This document shows positions 1-9,121 of a stretch of DNA of 64,000 nt, piece after piece. The notes below the pieces were generated by a model that saw nothing but the letters and a program-made list of their open reading frames with translations, was not told the origin of the DNA and ran no database searches. A program made the position numbers and the translations under genes. The stretch spans positions 4,774,001 through 4,838,000 of the forward strand of contig NZ_CP012640.2 in NCBI RefSeq assembly GCF_001412595.2. The letters are read 5' to 3'. The stretch's first letter is position 1; each line of letters starts with the position of its first letter. Source of the DNA: Massilia sp. WG5 (GTDB lineage Bacteria > Pseudomonadota > Gammaproteobacteria > Burkholderiales > Burkholderiaceae_D).

Positions 1-1
1 C

Positions 2-640
2 GGCAGCATGTACATGGACATGTCCTACAACCCGAATCCGGAAGAGCCGGGCGTGAACTGGAACGACTACATCGAACTCGACAAGGTGTACGACTTCATC
101 CCCTTCGACATGCTGAAGAACGCCGGCGCGGCCGAGCGTATCGGCAAGGATGGCCTGACCGACTACGGCAAGCGCCGCGTGCGCGGCCTGGAAGCGACGC
201 TGTTCAGCGAAACCGTCCGCGACCCGGCACGCATCGACTACCTGGTGATGCCGCGCCTGCTGGCGGTGGCGGAGCGGGCCTGGGCGCCCGATCCGGCCTG
301 GGCCACCGAGCAGGACCCGCTCAGGGCGGCGGCGCTGCACCGCAAGGCCTGGTCCGGTTTCGTGAATGCGCTGGGCCAGCGGGTGCTGCCGCGCCTCGAC
401 CTGGAGCGGCCGGACCTGGCCTACCGCATCGCGCCGCCCGGCCTGATGCTGGACGGCGAGCAGGTCCTGGTCAACCACGTCCTGCCCGGCATGACGCTGC
501 GCTACACCAGCGACGGCAGCGAGCCGACTGCCGCCAGCCAGGCGGTGACGGGACCGATTGGAGAGCGTGGAATGATCAGGGTCGCGGCTTTCGACCGCAA
601 TGGCAGGCGCGGACTGGTGGCCAGTATCGACCGCCGCTAA
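2..640 (+). CDS. GH20 beta-N-acetylhexosaminidase, C-terminal part
   Basis: The frame is open to the left edge, so the start and most of the catalytic barrel lie outside the window. What remains begins with a Tyr-Met-Asp-Met-Ser-Tyr-Asn-Pro stretch and a following Asn-Trp/Tyr/Phe-Ile-Pro segment. This resembles the end of a GH20 (beta/alpha)8 barrel, where aromatic residues close the GlcNAc pocket. A conserved helical piece with Arg-Leu-Leu-Ala-Val-Ala-Glu-Arg-Ala-Trp follows, which is typical of GH20 enzymes. The last 70 residues (Leu-Arg-Tyr-Thr-Ser-Asp-Gly-Ser-Glu-Pro) look like the chitobiase C-terminal Ig-like domain. The family removes terminal GlcNAc from chitooligosaccharides or glycans, usually in the periplasm. 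Localisation cannot be judged without the N-terminus. Confidence 0.85.
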   Translation, partial: GSMYMDMSYNPNPEEPGVNWNDYIELDKVYDFIPFDMLKNAGAAERIGKDGLTDYGKRRVRGLEATLFSETVRDPARIDYLVMPRLLAVAERAWAPDPAWATEQDPLRAAALHRKAWSGFVNALGQRVLPRLDLERPDLAYRIAPPGLMLDGEQVLVNHVLPGMTLRYTSDGSEPTAASQAVTGPIGERGMIRVAAFDRNGRRGLVASIDRR

Positions 641-664
641 GGGCTGGCCGCCGGCCGCACCCGC

Positions 665-1099
665 TCAGCGCGGCTGCATGCGGCGCTGCCCCTGCCGCCG
701 CCGCTCGCGCTGCGAGCTCGCGTGCGTCGCCTGGGACGGCATCGCGCCGTTGCCGTCGATGCCGAATTCGATCACCCGGCGCAGCGAGCGCAGCGTGACC
801 GGCTTGGTCAGCACCGTGCTGAGGCGCGCATGGTAGTGGGGAGCCTGGCTTTGCTCGTCGAGCAGCAGGATCACCGGCGCCTGCGGGAGCAGCCGCGTGA
901 TTTCGCCGATGAAGGAGCGGCGGTCGTCGGCGTTGAAGGTGGTGTAGGTGAGGACCAGGTCGAAGCGTACCGTCTGGGCAGTGTTCAGGGCTGCGCGCGG
1001 GTTGTCCGTGGTGGCCACGATATAGCCGAGCGACTTCAGCAGGGTAGAAATCTCGCTGCAAGCCACAGGGTCATGTTCTACGAGCAGTGCGCTTCTCAT
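665..1099 (-). CDS. Degenerate response-regulator receiver protein
   Basis: A 144-residue single-domain protein with the CheY-like fold pattern. The start at 1099 is set by a strong AGGAGG a few bases upstream; an in-frame ATG 26 codons earlier has no such site. The acidic pocket is Glu8-His9-Asp10 instead of the usual acidic pair. Where the phospho-acceptor Asp normally follows Asp-Leu-Val-Leu-X, there is Tyr52. The conserved Ser/Thr after the fourth strand is also not apparent. The Lys98-Pro99 pair of the active site is kept. It therefore looks like a pseudo-receiver that is not phosphorylated in the normal way. The C-terminal 25 residues are Arg/Gln-rich. It is divergent from the hybrid kinase gene, which suggests but does not prove a shared pathway. 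Confidence 0.8.
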   Translation of the reverse strand: MRSALLVEHDPVACSEISTLLKSLGYIVATTDNPRAALNTAQTVRFDLVLTYTTFNADDRRSFIGEITRLLPQAPVILLLDEQSQAPHYHARLSTVLTKPVTLRSLRRVIEFGIDGNGAMPSQATHASSQRERRRQGQRRMQPR

Positions 1100-1253
1100 T
1101 GTCAATCCTCCTATCAAGTGGATGACGACGGCTCGTGCTAGTTCAAGCGCAAAGTTGTAACAATTATTCTCATCCATTCAATTGCGTGCGCATCGTGGCG
1201 CCATGGTGCTGTGCTAAAGTCCTGTTTTTACGAGAACATAATGCAGTCCTGTC

Positions 1254-3288
<2,035 letters not shown>

Positions 3289-3308
<20 letters not shown>

Positions 3309-3930
3309 TGGATGCCCTGCGGCGGCGTGCGAACCAGCCCGCCAGTCCGCCGATCGCCAGCGTGGCCAGGCCGGCCGGTTCCGGCAGCTCCTGGCCCGGC
3401 GGCAGGCCCGCGACGCTGCGCAGCTCGCCGCGCTCGCCCGCGCAGGACGGATGCGCGAAGCCGCAGCCTTCGGCCTCGTCGCTGTGCGCCGCCAGCAGGG
3501 TGAAGACGGCGCCGTCGCTCGCCATGCTGAAATCCGAGGCGCCGTCGTTGACGTCGAGGGCGCCGCTCAAGCGGCCGTCCGCCAGGAATTGCAGCGTCAT
3601 CGACATGCGCTGCAAGCCCCACCGGGTCTCGTCGCCGTAGCGGTAATCGATCAGATTCCATTCCGCCCGGCCGTCGGCGCCGGCATACCAGTAACGCAGC
3701 GACAGCAGGCTGTCCTGCTGCAGTTCGCAAAACCCGTACATGCACCGGTTCTCGACCGCCAGGTCGAGCGCGCCCCGGGCCACGGCTGCATCGGTGAATA
3801 CGAGTTCGAGCTGCAGGCCGTCCGGTACCGAAGGCGAGTGAGTCACCTGCTGCCAGGTGTAGACGACGTCCGCCGAAGCGGCGTGGGCAAAGAGGGCGGT
3901 GGCGGCCAGGCAGAGAATCTTGCGCAACAT
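3289..3930 (-). CDS. PEP-CTERM sorting-domain protein
   Basis: A 213-residue exported protein. It has a signal peptide ending near Ala-Ser-Ala-Asp and a body rich in beta-strand pattern with one Cys pair (Cys-Met-Tyr-Gly-Phe-Cys). The C-terminal tripartite signal is Pro-Glu-Pro, a hydrophobic helix, then Arg-Arg-Arg-Arg. In PEP-CTERM systems exosortase EpsH/XrtA handles this tail and the protein goes to the envelope or extracellular matrix. No exosortase gene is in the window. The start at 3930 has TGGAGA upstream. The 3' end overlaps the hybrid kinase gene by 20 bp, tail to tail. The function of the body is unknown. Confidence 0.85.
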
Positions 3931-3959
3931 ATGTGTCTCCAGAAAGATTCCATTTAACA

Positions 3960-3976
3960 AGCAAGGACTGCGCCTG
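3960..3976 (-). promoter_or_regulatory. Weak sigma-54-type promoter for the PEP-CTERM gene at 3289-3930
   Basis: On the minus strand the sequence reads AGGCGC-N5-TTGCT. The -24 GG and -12 GC are separated by exactly 10 bases, and the -12 part is consensus. Three positions of the wider consensus differ. It lies about 30 bp upstream of the start codon. It is listed because the other PEP-CTERM gene here has a much better match in the same place. Confidence 0.35.
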
Positions 3977-4091
3977 ACTTGCCAAGTCATTGATTCATGG
4001 AGAAATGGGCCGGAATGCCCTGCTTTCCTTTCGGCATCATGTAAGGCGGGCCGACAGTGCCCGAGCGCACATAGGCCGGACGCCGCCTGTC

Positions 4092-6416
4092 TCAGTCCAT
4101 CTGCGGCGGATGCTGTACCGGCACCTCCCGGTCGCCCAGCAGCAGTTTGTCCGGCGACATCGGCGTACTGCGCAGGCGCCTGCCGGTGGCGTGGAAGATC
4201 GCGTTCGAAATCGCCGCCGCGACGCCGACGAGGCCGATCTCGCCCACGCCCTTGGCGCCGAGCTGCTTGCTGACCACGCGATCGTCCTCGTCGGCGAACA
4301 CGACCTGGATATCGTGGATGTCGGCGTTCACGGCCACGTGGTATTCCGCATAGTTGTGATTCATGAACCTGCCCAGCCGGTGGTCGGTATGGGTCTCCTC
4401 GTGCAGGGCCTGGCTGATGCCCCAGACCGTGCCGCCGACGATCTGGCTCTCGGCGGTCTTGGCGTTGATGATGCGTCCGGCCGCGACCGCGTTCACCACC
4501 CGCGTCACGCGCACGATGCCGAGCTTTTCGTTGACGCGCACCTCGCAGAACACGGCCGAGTGCACGGCGCGCGAATACTTGCGCTGCTTGAGCAGCTGCG
4601 GCGTCATCAGGAATTTTTCCTCGACCCGGTCGACCTGGGCGTGCGCCAGCACCTCGCGCAGCGCGACCCCCTTGGCCGGCTCGCCGCGCAGGTGGATGCG
4701 GCCGTCGGCGAACGCCACCTGGCGCAGCTGCAGCTTCTTGAAGAGCGAGTCGGGCATGGCCTGGGCCATCTTCAGCAAGGCCTTCTGCAGTTTCTCGCAG
4801 GCGCCGGCGACCCCGGAACCGACCGTCGTCACGTGCGAGGAGCCGCCCTCGACCGGCGCCAGCGGCAGGGTCGAGTCGCCCAGCTGGAAGGTCACCCTTT
4901 CCAGCGGCAGGCCCATGGCTTCGGCGGCGATCATCGACATCACGGTGTAGGTGCCGGTGCCGATGTCGGAGGCCGCGCTCGAGACCACCAGCCGGCCGTC
5001 GGCATGCAGCACGGCCGAGACCCGCGCCACCATCACCAGCGAGTCCCACATGCCGGTCGCCATGCCCCAGCCGACCAGCTCCTCGCCGTCAGGCATCGAG
5101 CGCGGCTCGATCGGCCGGTCCTTCCAGCCGAAGCGCTCGCTGCCGAGCCGGTAGCACTGGCGCAGCTCCTTGCTCGAGAACGGCTTGTCCTCGAGCGGAT
5201 TCTTCTCGGCGTAGTTCAGCAGGCGGAAGGCCAGCGGATCCATTTTGAGTGCGTAGGCCAGTTCGTCCATCGCGACCTCGAAGGCATGCACGCCGTGGGC
5301 GGCGCCGGGCGCGCGCATGTCGATCGGCGTGTAGCGGTCGGTCGCGACCAGCTTGTAGCCCAGCTTGATGTTGTCGCAGGCGTACATCTGGCCGGACCAG
5401 TTCACCACCACCTCGACGTAGTCTTCGAAGCGCGAGGTCTCCTGGACGGCGTCGTGGATGATGGCGGCGAGCTTGCCGTCCCGGCCGGCGGCGAGCTTGA
5501 TCCGGTGCCAGGTCTCGGGCCGGTGGCCGAAGCTGAACATCTGCTGGCGGGTCAGGGCCACGCGCACCGAGCGTTTCAGCTGCAGGGCCGCCATCACGGC
5601 CAGCGGCAACTGGTACTGCGGGCGCAGGCCGGAACCGAAGGCGCCGCCCACGTACGGGTTGCGCACCGTGACCTTGTCCTTCGACAGGCCGAACACGTGC
5701 GAGACATACCAGCGGCTGTTCTGCGAACTCTGGGTCTTGTCGTAGATCGTGAGGTGGCCGTCGTCGCCAAGCACCACGGTCGAGGCGTGCATCTCCATCG
5801 GATTGTGGTGCTCGACCCCGTTGTAGTACTGGGCCTCGATCTTCACCGGCGCCGACTCCCAGGCGCTATCGGCGTCGCCCTTCGAGCTGGGCGGCGTGAA
5901 GCCGGCCTTGAAGGGACGCGGTTTGTAGGCGCGGCCGAGATTCGCCAGCAGGCCGGTATCGTGCTCCTGCACGTCGTAAGTCAGGGATACGAGCCTGGCC
6001 GCATGGCGCGCGGCCTCGAAGGTATCGGCCACCACCAGCGCCACCGGCTGGCCGCTGTAGAAGATTTCGTCGCTGTACAGGGGACGGAAGGGCGAGCCGC
6101 CCGGCGCCGTCATGTCCTTGTAGGCGAGGTCGTTGCCGCGCATCTTGACCTTGCGGTTTTCGTGGGTGATCACGGCCACCACGCCCGGCACCGCTTCGGC
6201 GGCCACGGTGTCGATGGTCTTGATGCGGCCCTTGGCCACGGTGCTGTTGACTACCACGCCGTAGGCCAGGCCGGGCGCATCGTGCTCGGCGGCGTACCTG
6301 GCGGCGCCGGTTACCTTGGCGCGGCCGTCCACGCGCGACACGTGCATGCCGCTGCGCACGCGGCCTGTGCCTTCCGGCGCGCTCGGGGCGCGCAGGTCCG
6401 GAATCAGATCCGTCAT
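4092..6416 (-). CDS. paoC: Molybdenum-cofactor subunit of a PaoABC-type aldehyde oxidase
   Basis: A 774-residue large subunit of the xanthine oxidase family. The N-terminal aldehyde oxidase/xanthine dehydrogenase a/b hammerhead domain covers about 25-150. Molybdopterin-binding segments follow, including Gly-Gly-Ala-Phe-Gly-Ser-Gly and Arg-Ala-Pro-Gly-Ala-Ala-His-Gly. The C-terminal Gly-Val-Gly-Glu-Ile-Gly carries the catalytic Glu. In E. coli PaoC binds Mo-MCD and oxidises aromatic aldehydes to acids. It is the last gene of a three-gene operon; its ATG overlaps the FAD-subunit stop by 4 bp. It is about the family's normal length. No PaoD/XdhC-type maturation gene lies next to it, so the insertion chaperone must be encoded elsewhere. 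The aldehyde substrate cannot be read from sequence. Confidence 0.88.
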   Translation of the reverse strand: MTDLIPDLRAPSAPEGTGRVRSGMHVSRVDGRAKVTGAARYAAEHDAPGLAYGVVVNSTVAKGRIKTIDTVAAEAVPGVVAVITHENRKVKMRGNDLAYKDMTAPGGSPFRPLYSDEIFYSGQPVALVVADTFEAARHAARLVSLTYDVQEHDTGLLANLGRAYKPRPFKAGFTPPSSKGDADSAWESAPVKIEAQYYNGVEHHNPMEMHASTVVLGDDGHLTIYDKTQSSQNSRWYVSHVFGLSKDKVTVRNPYVGGAFGSGLRPQYQLPLAVMAALQLKRSVRVALTRQQMFSFGHRPETWHRIKLAAGRDGKLAAIIHDAVQETSRFEDYVEVVVNWSGQMYACDNIKLGYKLVATDRYTPIDMRAPGAAHGVHAFEVAMDELAYALKMDPLAFRLLNYAEKNPLEDKPFSSKELRQCYRLGSERFGWKDRPIEPRSMPDGEELVGWGMATGMWDSLVMVARVSAVLHADGRLVVSSAASDIGTGTYTVMSMIAAEAMGLPLERVTFQLGDSTLPLAPVEGGSSHVTTVGSGVAGACEKLQKALLKMAQAMPDSLFKKLQLRQVAFADGRIHLRGEPAKGVALREVLAHAQVDRVEEKFLMTPQLLKQRKYSRAVHSAVFCEVRVNEKLGIVRVTRVVNAVAAGRIINAKTAESQIVGGTVWGISQALHEETHTDHRLGRFMNHNYAEYHVAVNADIHDIQVVFADEDDRVVSKQLGAKGVGEIGLVGVAAAISNAIFHATGRRLRSTPMSPDKLLLGDREVPVQHPPQMD

Positions 6417-7429
6417 TCTCTCTCTCCCCTGGCATATTCGGTGCCGCGCATGGCGGTGCTCAAGGCCTGCACGATGGCGTTCTTCGCCAGCGGCAGCTTG
6501 AAGTCGTTCTGTCCGTAGCCGCGCGCGCCCTGCAGGATGCGCTCGGCGGCCAGTGCGAACGCGGCTTCGCCGGCCGGCTTGCCTTCCAGCTCGCGCTCGG
6601 CTTCCTCGACGCGCCAGGGTCGATGGGCGACGCCGCCCAGGGCGATGCGGGCCGCGCGAATGGTGCCGCGGTCCAGGTCCAGCGCGGCCGCCACCGACAC
6701 CAGCGCGAACGCGTACGACAGGCGTTCGCGCACCTTGATGTAGGCGCTGTGAGCGGCGAAGCGGGTGGCGTCGGGCAGGGCGATATGGACGATCAGCTCG
6801 CCCGGCTGCAGCGTGCTGTCGAGGTCCGGACGGTCGCCGGGCAGGCGGTGGAAGTCGGCGAAGGGAATCTCGCGCCCGCCCGCGGCGGAGCGCACGTGCA
6901 CCACGGCGTCGAGCGCGCGCAGGGCCACGCACATATCGGACGGATGCGTCGCGATGCACTGCTCGCTGGTGCCGAGGATGGCCAGCTGGCGGTTGATGCC
7001 GTGCTTGGCCGGGCAGCCGGTGCCGGGCTCCCGCTTGTTGCAGGGCACGCCGACATCGTAGAAGTAGACGCAGCGGGTGCGCTGCAGCAGGTTGCCGCCG
7101 TTGGTCGCCATGTTCCGCAGCTGCGGCGAAGCGCCGGCCAGGATCGCGCTCGACAGCAGCGGATAGCGGTCGCGGACCAGCGGGTGGTAGGCGGTATCGG
7201 CATTGCGGGCGAGGGCGCCCAGGCGCAGGCCGCCGTCGGCTTCCTCGATGCGGTCCAGGCCGGCCGGGGCGATGGCGTTGATGTCGACCAGCTGATCTGG
7301 CGTCATGACGCCTTCTTTGATTAAATCGAGCAGGTTGGTGCCGCCGGCGATCGGCCTTGCGCCTGCGGAGGCGAGGGCGGCCAGCACGCCGCCGATGTCC
7401 TTCGGCTGGGTGAACGAGAACGGGTTCAT
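6413..7429 (-). CDS. paoB: FAD subunit of the aldehyde oxidase, with extra Fe-S loop
   Basis: A 338-residue FAD-binding subunit of the CO-dehydrogenase flavoprotein type. The FAD motif Ala-Gly-Gly-Thr-Asn-Leu-Leu lies near residue 30, and Thr-Asn-Gly-Gly-Asn-Leu about residue 110. Between them and the middle of the protein are four cysteines (Arg-Cys-Val-Tyr, Val-Pro-Cys-Asn, Thr-Gly-Cys-Pro, Glu-Gln-Cys-Ile). These match the loop that binds an additional [4Fe-4S] cluster in E. coli PaoB, so the PaoB/4-hydroxybenzoyl-CoA-reductase-like variant is likely. Electrons would pass from the Mo site through [2Fe-2S] clusters to FAD. It overlaps the genes on both sides by 4 bp, as expected for a coupled complex. 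Confidence 0.88.
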   Translation of the reverse strand: MNPFSFTQPKDIGGVLAALASAGARPIAGGTNLLDLIKEGVMTPDQLVDINAIAPAGLDRIEEADGGLRLGALARNADTAYHPLVRDRYPLLSSAILAGASPQLRNMATNGGNLLQRTRCVYFYDVGVPCNKREPGTGCPAKHGINRQLAILGTSEQCIATHPSDMCVALRALDAVVHVRSAAGGREIPFADFHRLPGDRPDLDSTLQPGELIVHIALPDATRFAAHSAYIKVRERLSYAFALVSVAAALDLDRGTIRAARIALGGVAHRPWRVEEAERELEGKPAGEAAFALAAERILQGARGYGQNDFKLPLAKNAIVQALSTAMRGTEYARGERE

Positions 7430-7953
7430 GCGAGCACCGGGCCGGTCGTGAAGGGCTGTCCGCCGTCGAGGGCGGAGGCGTCCAGTTCCAGCACCTGCGC
7501 CACCGCGCGCACGATCTGCGGATAGGCGCCGCAGCGGCAGACGTTGCCGCTCATGAGTTCGCGCACGTCGGCGATGGTCCTGGCCTGGCCTTCGGCGATC
7601 AGGCCGGCGGCCGAGCAGATCTGGCCCGGCGTGCAGTAGCCGCACTGGAAGGCGTCGCAGTCGATGAAGGCCTGCTGCAGCGGATGCAGGGCGTCGCCCC
7701 GGGCCAGGCCCTCGACGGTGGTGACCTCATGGCCATCCTGCATGACCGCCAGGGTCAGGCAGGAATTGACGCGCCGGCCGTCGAGCAGGACGGTGCAGGC
7801 GCCGCACTGGCCATGGTCGCAGCCTTTCTTGGTGCCGGTCAGCCCGGCGCGCTCGCGCAGGAGGTCGAGCAGGGTAACCCAGGATTCGACGTCGAATTCC
7901 CGCTCCTGCCCGTTGATGCGCAGGCGGATCGGATGCTGCTGGTGAGGGGCCAT
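7426..7953 (-). CDS. paoA: [2Fe-2S] subunit of the aldehyde oxidase
   Basis: A 175-residue electron-transfer subunit. The N-terminal plant-type ferredoxin domain shows Gly-Cys-Asp-His-Gly-Gln-Cys-Gly-Ala-Cys with a later Asn-Ser-Cys. The C-terminal helical [2Fe-2S] domain shows Cys-Gly-Tyr-Cys-Thr-Pro-Gly and Cys-Arg-Cys-Gly. E. coli PaoA carries a Tat signal; this protein begins directly with the ferredoxin domain and has no twin-arginine leader, so this oxidase is probably cytoplasmic. It is the first gene of the operon (order 2Fe-2S, FAD, Mo). No clear operator is seen in the 56 bp before the neighbouring PEP-CTERM gene end, so the two genes may share transcripts. Confidence 0.9.
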   Translation of the reverse strand: MAPHQQHPIRLRINGQEREFDVESWVTLLDLLRERAGLTGTKKGCDHGQCGACTVLLDGRRVNSCLTLAVMQDGHEVTTVEGLARGDALHPLQQAFIDCDAFQCGYCTPGQICSAAGLIAEGQARTIADVRELMSGNVCRCGAYPQIVRAVAQVLELDASALDGGQPFTTGPVLA

Positions 7954-8009
7954 GGCCGTCCTTTCGTCGGTGAAGCGTCCACCTTACGAGGTCGGCCTTT
8001 CCTGCTCGG

Positions 8010-8627
8010 TTAGATGACACACATACGGCGGGCGCGGCGCAAGAAAGCGCCGATACCGAGCATGCCCAGGCCCAGCAGGGCGAGCGAGCCCGGTTCCGGC
8101 ACCTTGGCCGAGACGTCGACGTTATCCAGTACACCATCCAGGGAAACCGTCTGGTTGCCGGAAAAATCGTGGAACTCCAGCATCGCCTTGTCGCCGTCTG
8201 CAATGAAGCTGAAGCTGTAGCGCGCCAGCTCCGGACCGAAGCGGGCAACGGCGGTCGTGTCCAGCAGGCTGTCGCCATAGGCGCCGACCACGCCGACACG
8301 CAGTTGCTGCGTGCATGCGGCGTCGCAGTCGGTCAGGCCGTAGTCGAAGCTGACCGTGTAGGCCTGGCCGGCCTGGGTAGCGATCCGCTGCGAGAGCAGG
8401 CCGTCGCCGGCCGTGTCGCCCGCATTGAAGGCGACCATGCCGGCGCCGTTGCTGGCGGTGCTGCCCGCGCCGAAGTAGGAAGGACCGGTCATCGAAAAGA
8501 CCTCGACATTCCCCGCGACGTTCCAGCCGCTGGCGCCGGACTCGAAACCGCCGTTCTCGACGATATTGGCCCTGGCCGAGCTAGCGCACAGCAGCACCAG
8601 CGCGGCAATCGACAGTTGACGTTTCAT
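8010..8627 (-). CDS. PEP-CTERM protein, secreted beta-sandwich type
   Basis: A 205-residue protein with a signal peptide (Lys-Arg-Gln then a hydrophobic run ending Ala-Arg-Ala). The body starts with Asn-Gly-Gly-Phe-Glu-Ser-Gly, a beginning shared with carbohydrate-binding-like and DUF642-like sandwich domains. It contains a Cys-Asp-Ala-Ala-Cys pair. The C-terminal sorting signal is Pro-Glu-Pro-Gly-Ser-Leu-Ala-Leu-Leu-Gly-Leu followed by an Arg-rich tail. It is expected to be processed by an exosortase and to sit in the envelope or exopolysaccharide matrix. A TAGGAG ribosome site lies before the ATG at 8627. A near-consensus sigma-54 promoter lies 32-48 bp upstream. Confidence 0.87.
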   Translation of the reverse strand: MKRQLSIAALVLLCASSARANIVENGGFESGASGWNVAGNVEVFSMTGPSYFGAGSTASNGAGMVAFNAGDTAGDGLLSQRIATQAGQAYTVSFDYGLTDCDAACTQQLRVGVVGAYGDSLLDTTAVARFGPELARYSFSFIADGDKAMLEFHDFSGNQTVSLDGVLDNVDVSAKVPEPGSLALLGLGMLGIGAFLRRARRMCVI

Positions 8628-8658
8628 GTTTTCTCCTAGTTATAGTTATTAAACGTGA

Positions 8659-8675
8659 AGCAACTATCGTTCCAG
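8659..8675 (-). promoter_or_regulatory. Sigma-54 promoter of the PEP-CTERM gene at 8010-8627
   Basis: The minus strand reads CTGGAACGATAGTTGCT. Against the sigma-54 consensus YTGGCACG-N4-TTGCW there is one mismatch. GG and GC are separated by 10 bases. In other PEP-CTERM bacteria these genes depend on RpoN and the PrsK/PrsR two-component system, so the site fits known biology. Confidence 0.65.
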
Positions 8676-8769
8676 ATAAAAAATCTTTCGATAAAACAAA
8701 TATTTACTTTAGGAATCAGATTAATTATTTGCCTGAGTGTAAAGTTTTTCGACAGGCGGCCATGGCGAG

Positions 8770-8905
8770 CTATTTCTGTTGCGCAAACCCCACTCAGCCA
8801 GTCTGAAGCCCAGCGTCGTGGACGAGCCATCCGATGCACGCATCGTCGAGCGTTGCGCTCCTCCTACACCTCTGAAAACTTCACATAAGGAAATCAAATT
8901 TGTTG
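8770..8905 (-). pseudogene. Possible remnant of a formylglycine-generating-enzyme-like domain
   Basis: A minus-strand frame through this GC-rich patch encodes Gly-Gly-Ala-Gln-Arg-Ser and then Leu-Gly-Phe-Arg-Leu-Ala. This resembles the extreme C-terminus of FGE/SUMF1-type domains (Arg ... Gly-Phe-Arg-Leu-Ala). Nothing upstream in any frame continues the domain, and both sides are AT-rich. It may be a decayed gene end, or chance. Confidence 0.25.
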
Positions 8906-9121
8906 AATTCTCACAAATATTTTCGTTATACAATCCATCACTTGTGTTGAAACTGGATTAATGGTTTCCACATAGAAATGTTACCGGAGATGCTGCACAG
9001 CCCGTTTGAATCGACTAGAATCTTTTGTCCCCGGGCAAGCCCGTCGCCCAGCCTTAATCCCCGACCGCCGGCCTCGATCCTGCCGGTTCTTTTCTTCGCC
9101 GCGTCGCGGCAAGGATGTTTC

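Larger units (their letters stand above)
8628..9121. other. 494-bp intergenic region with AT-rich flanks
   Basis: The region carries the sigma-54 promoter near its left end, then AT-rich stretches (about 8640-8750 and 8880-8965) around a GC-rich patch. The patch may be a gene remnant and is listed separately. The upstream leader of the diguanylate cyclase fills the right end. I see no further gene here. Confidence 0.5.

Noticed and set aside
8978..9121. Upstream in-frame ATG for the first diguanylate cyclase
   Set aside because: It would add 48 residues with no domain character, while 9122 has AAGGA and directly precedes the GAF domain.
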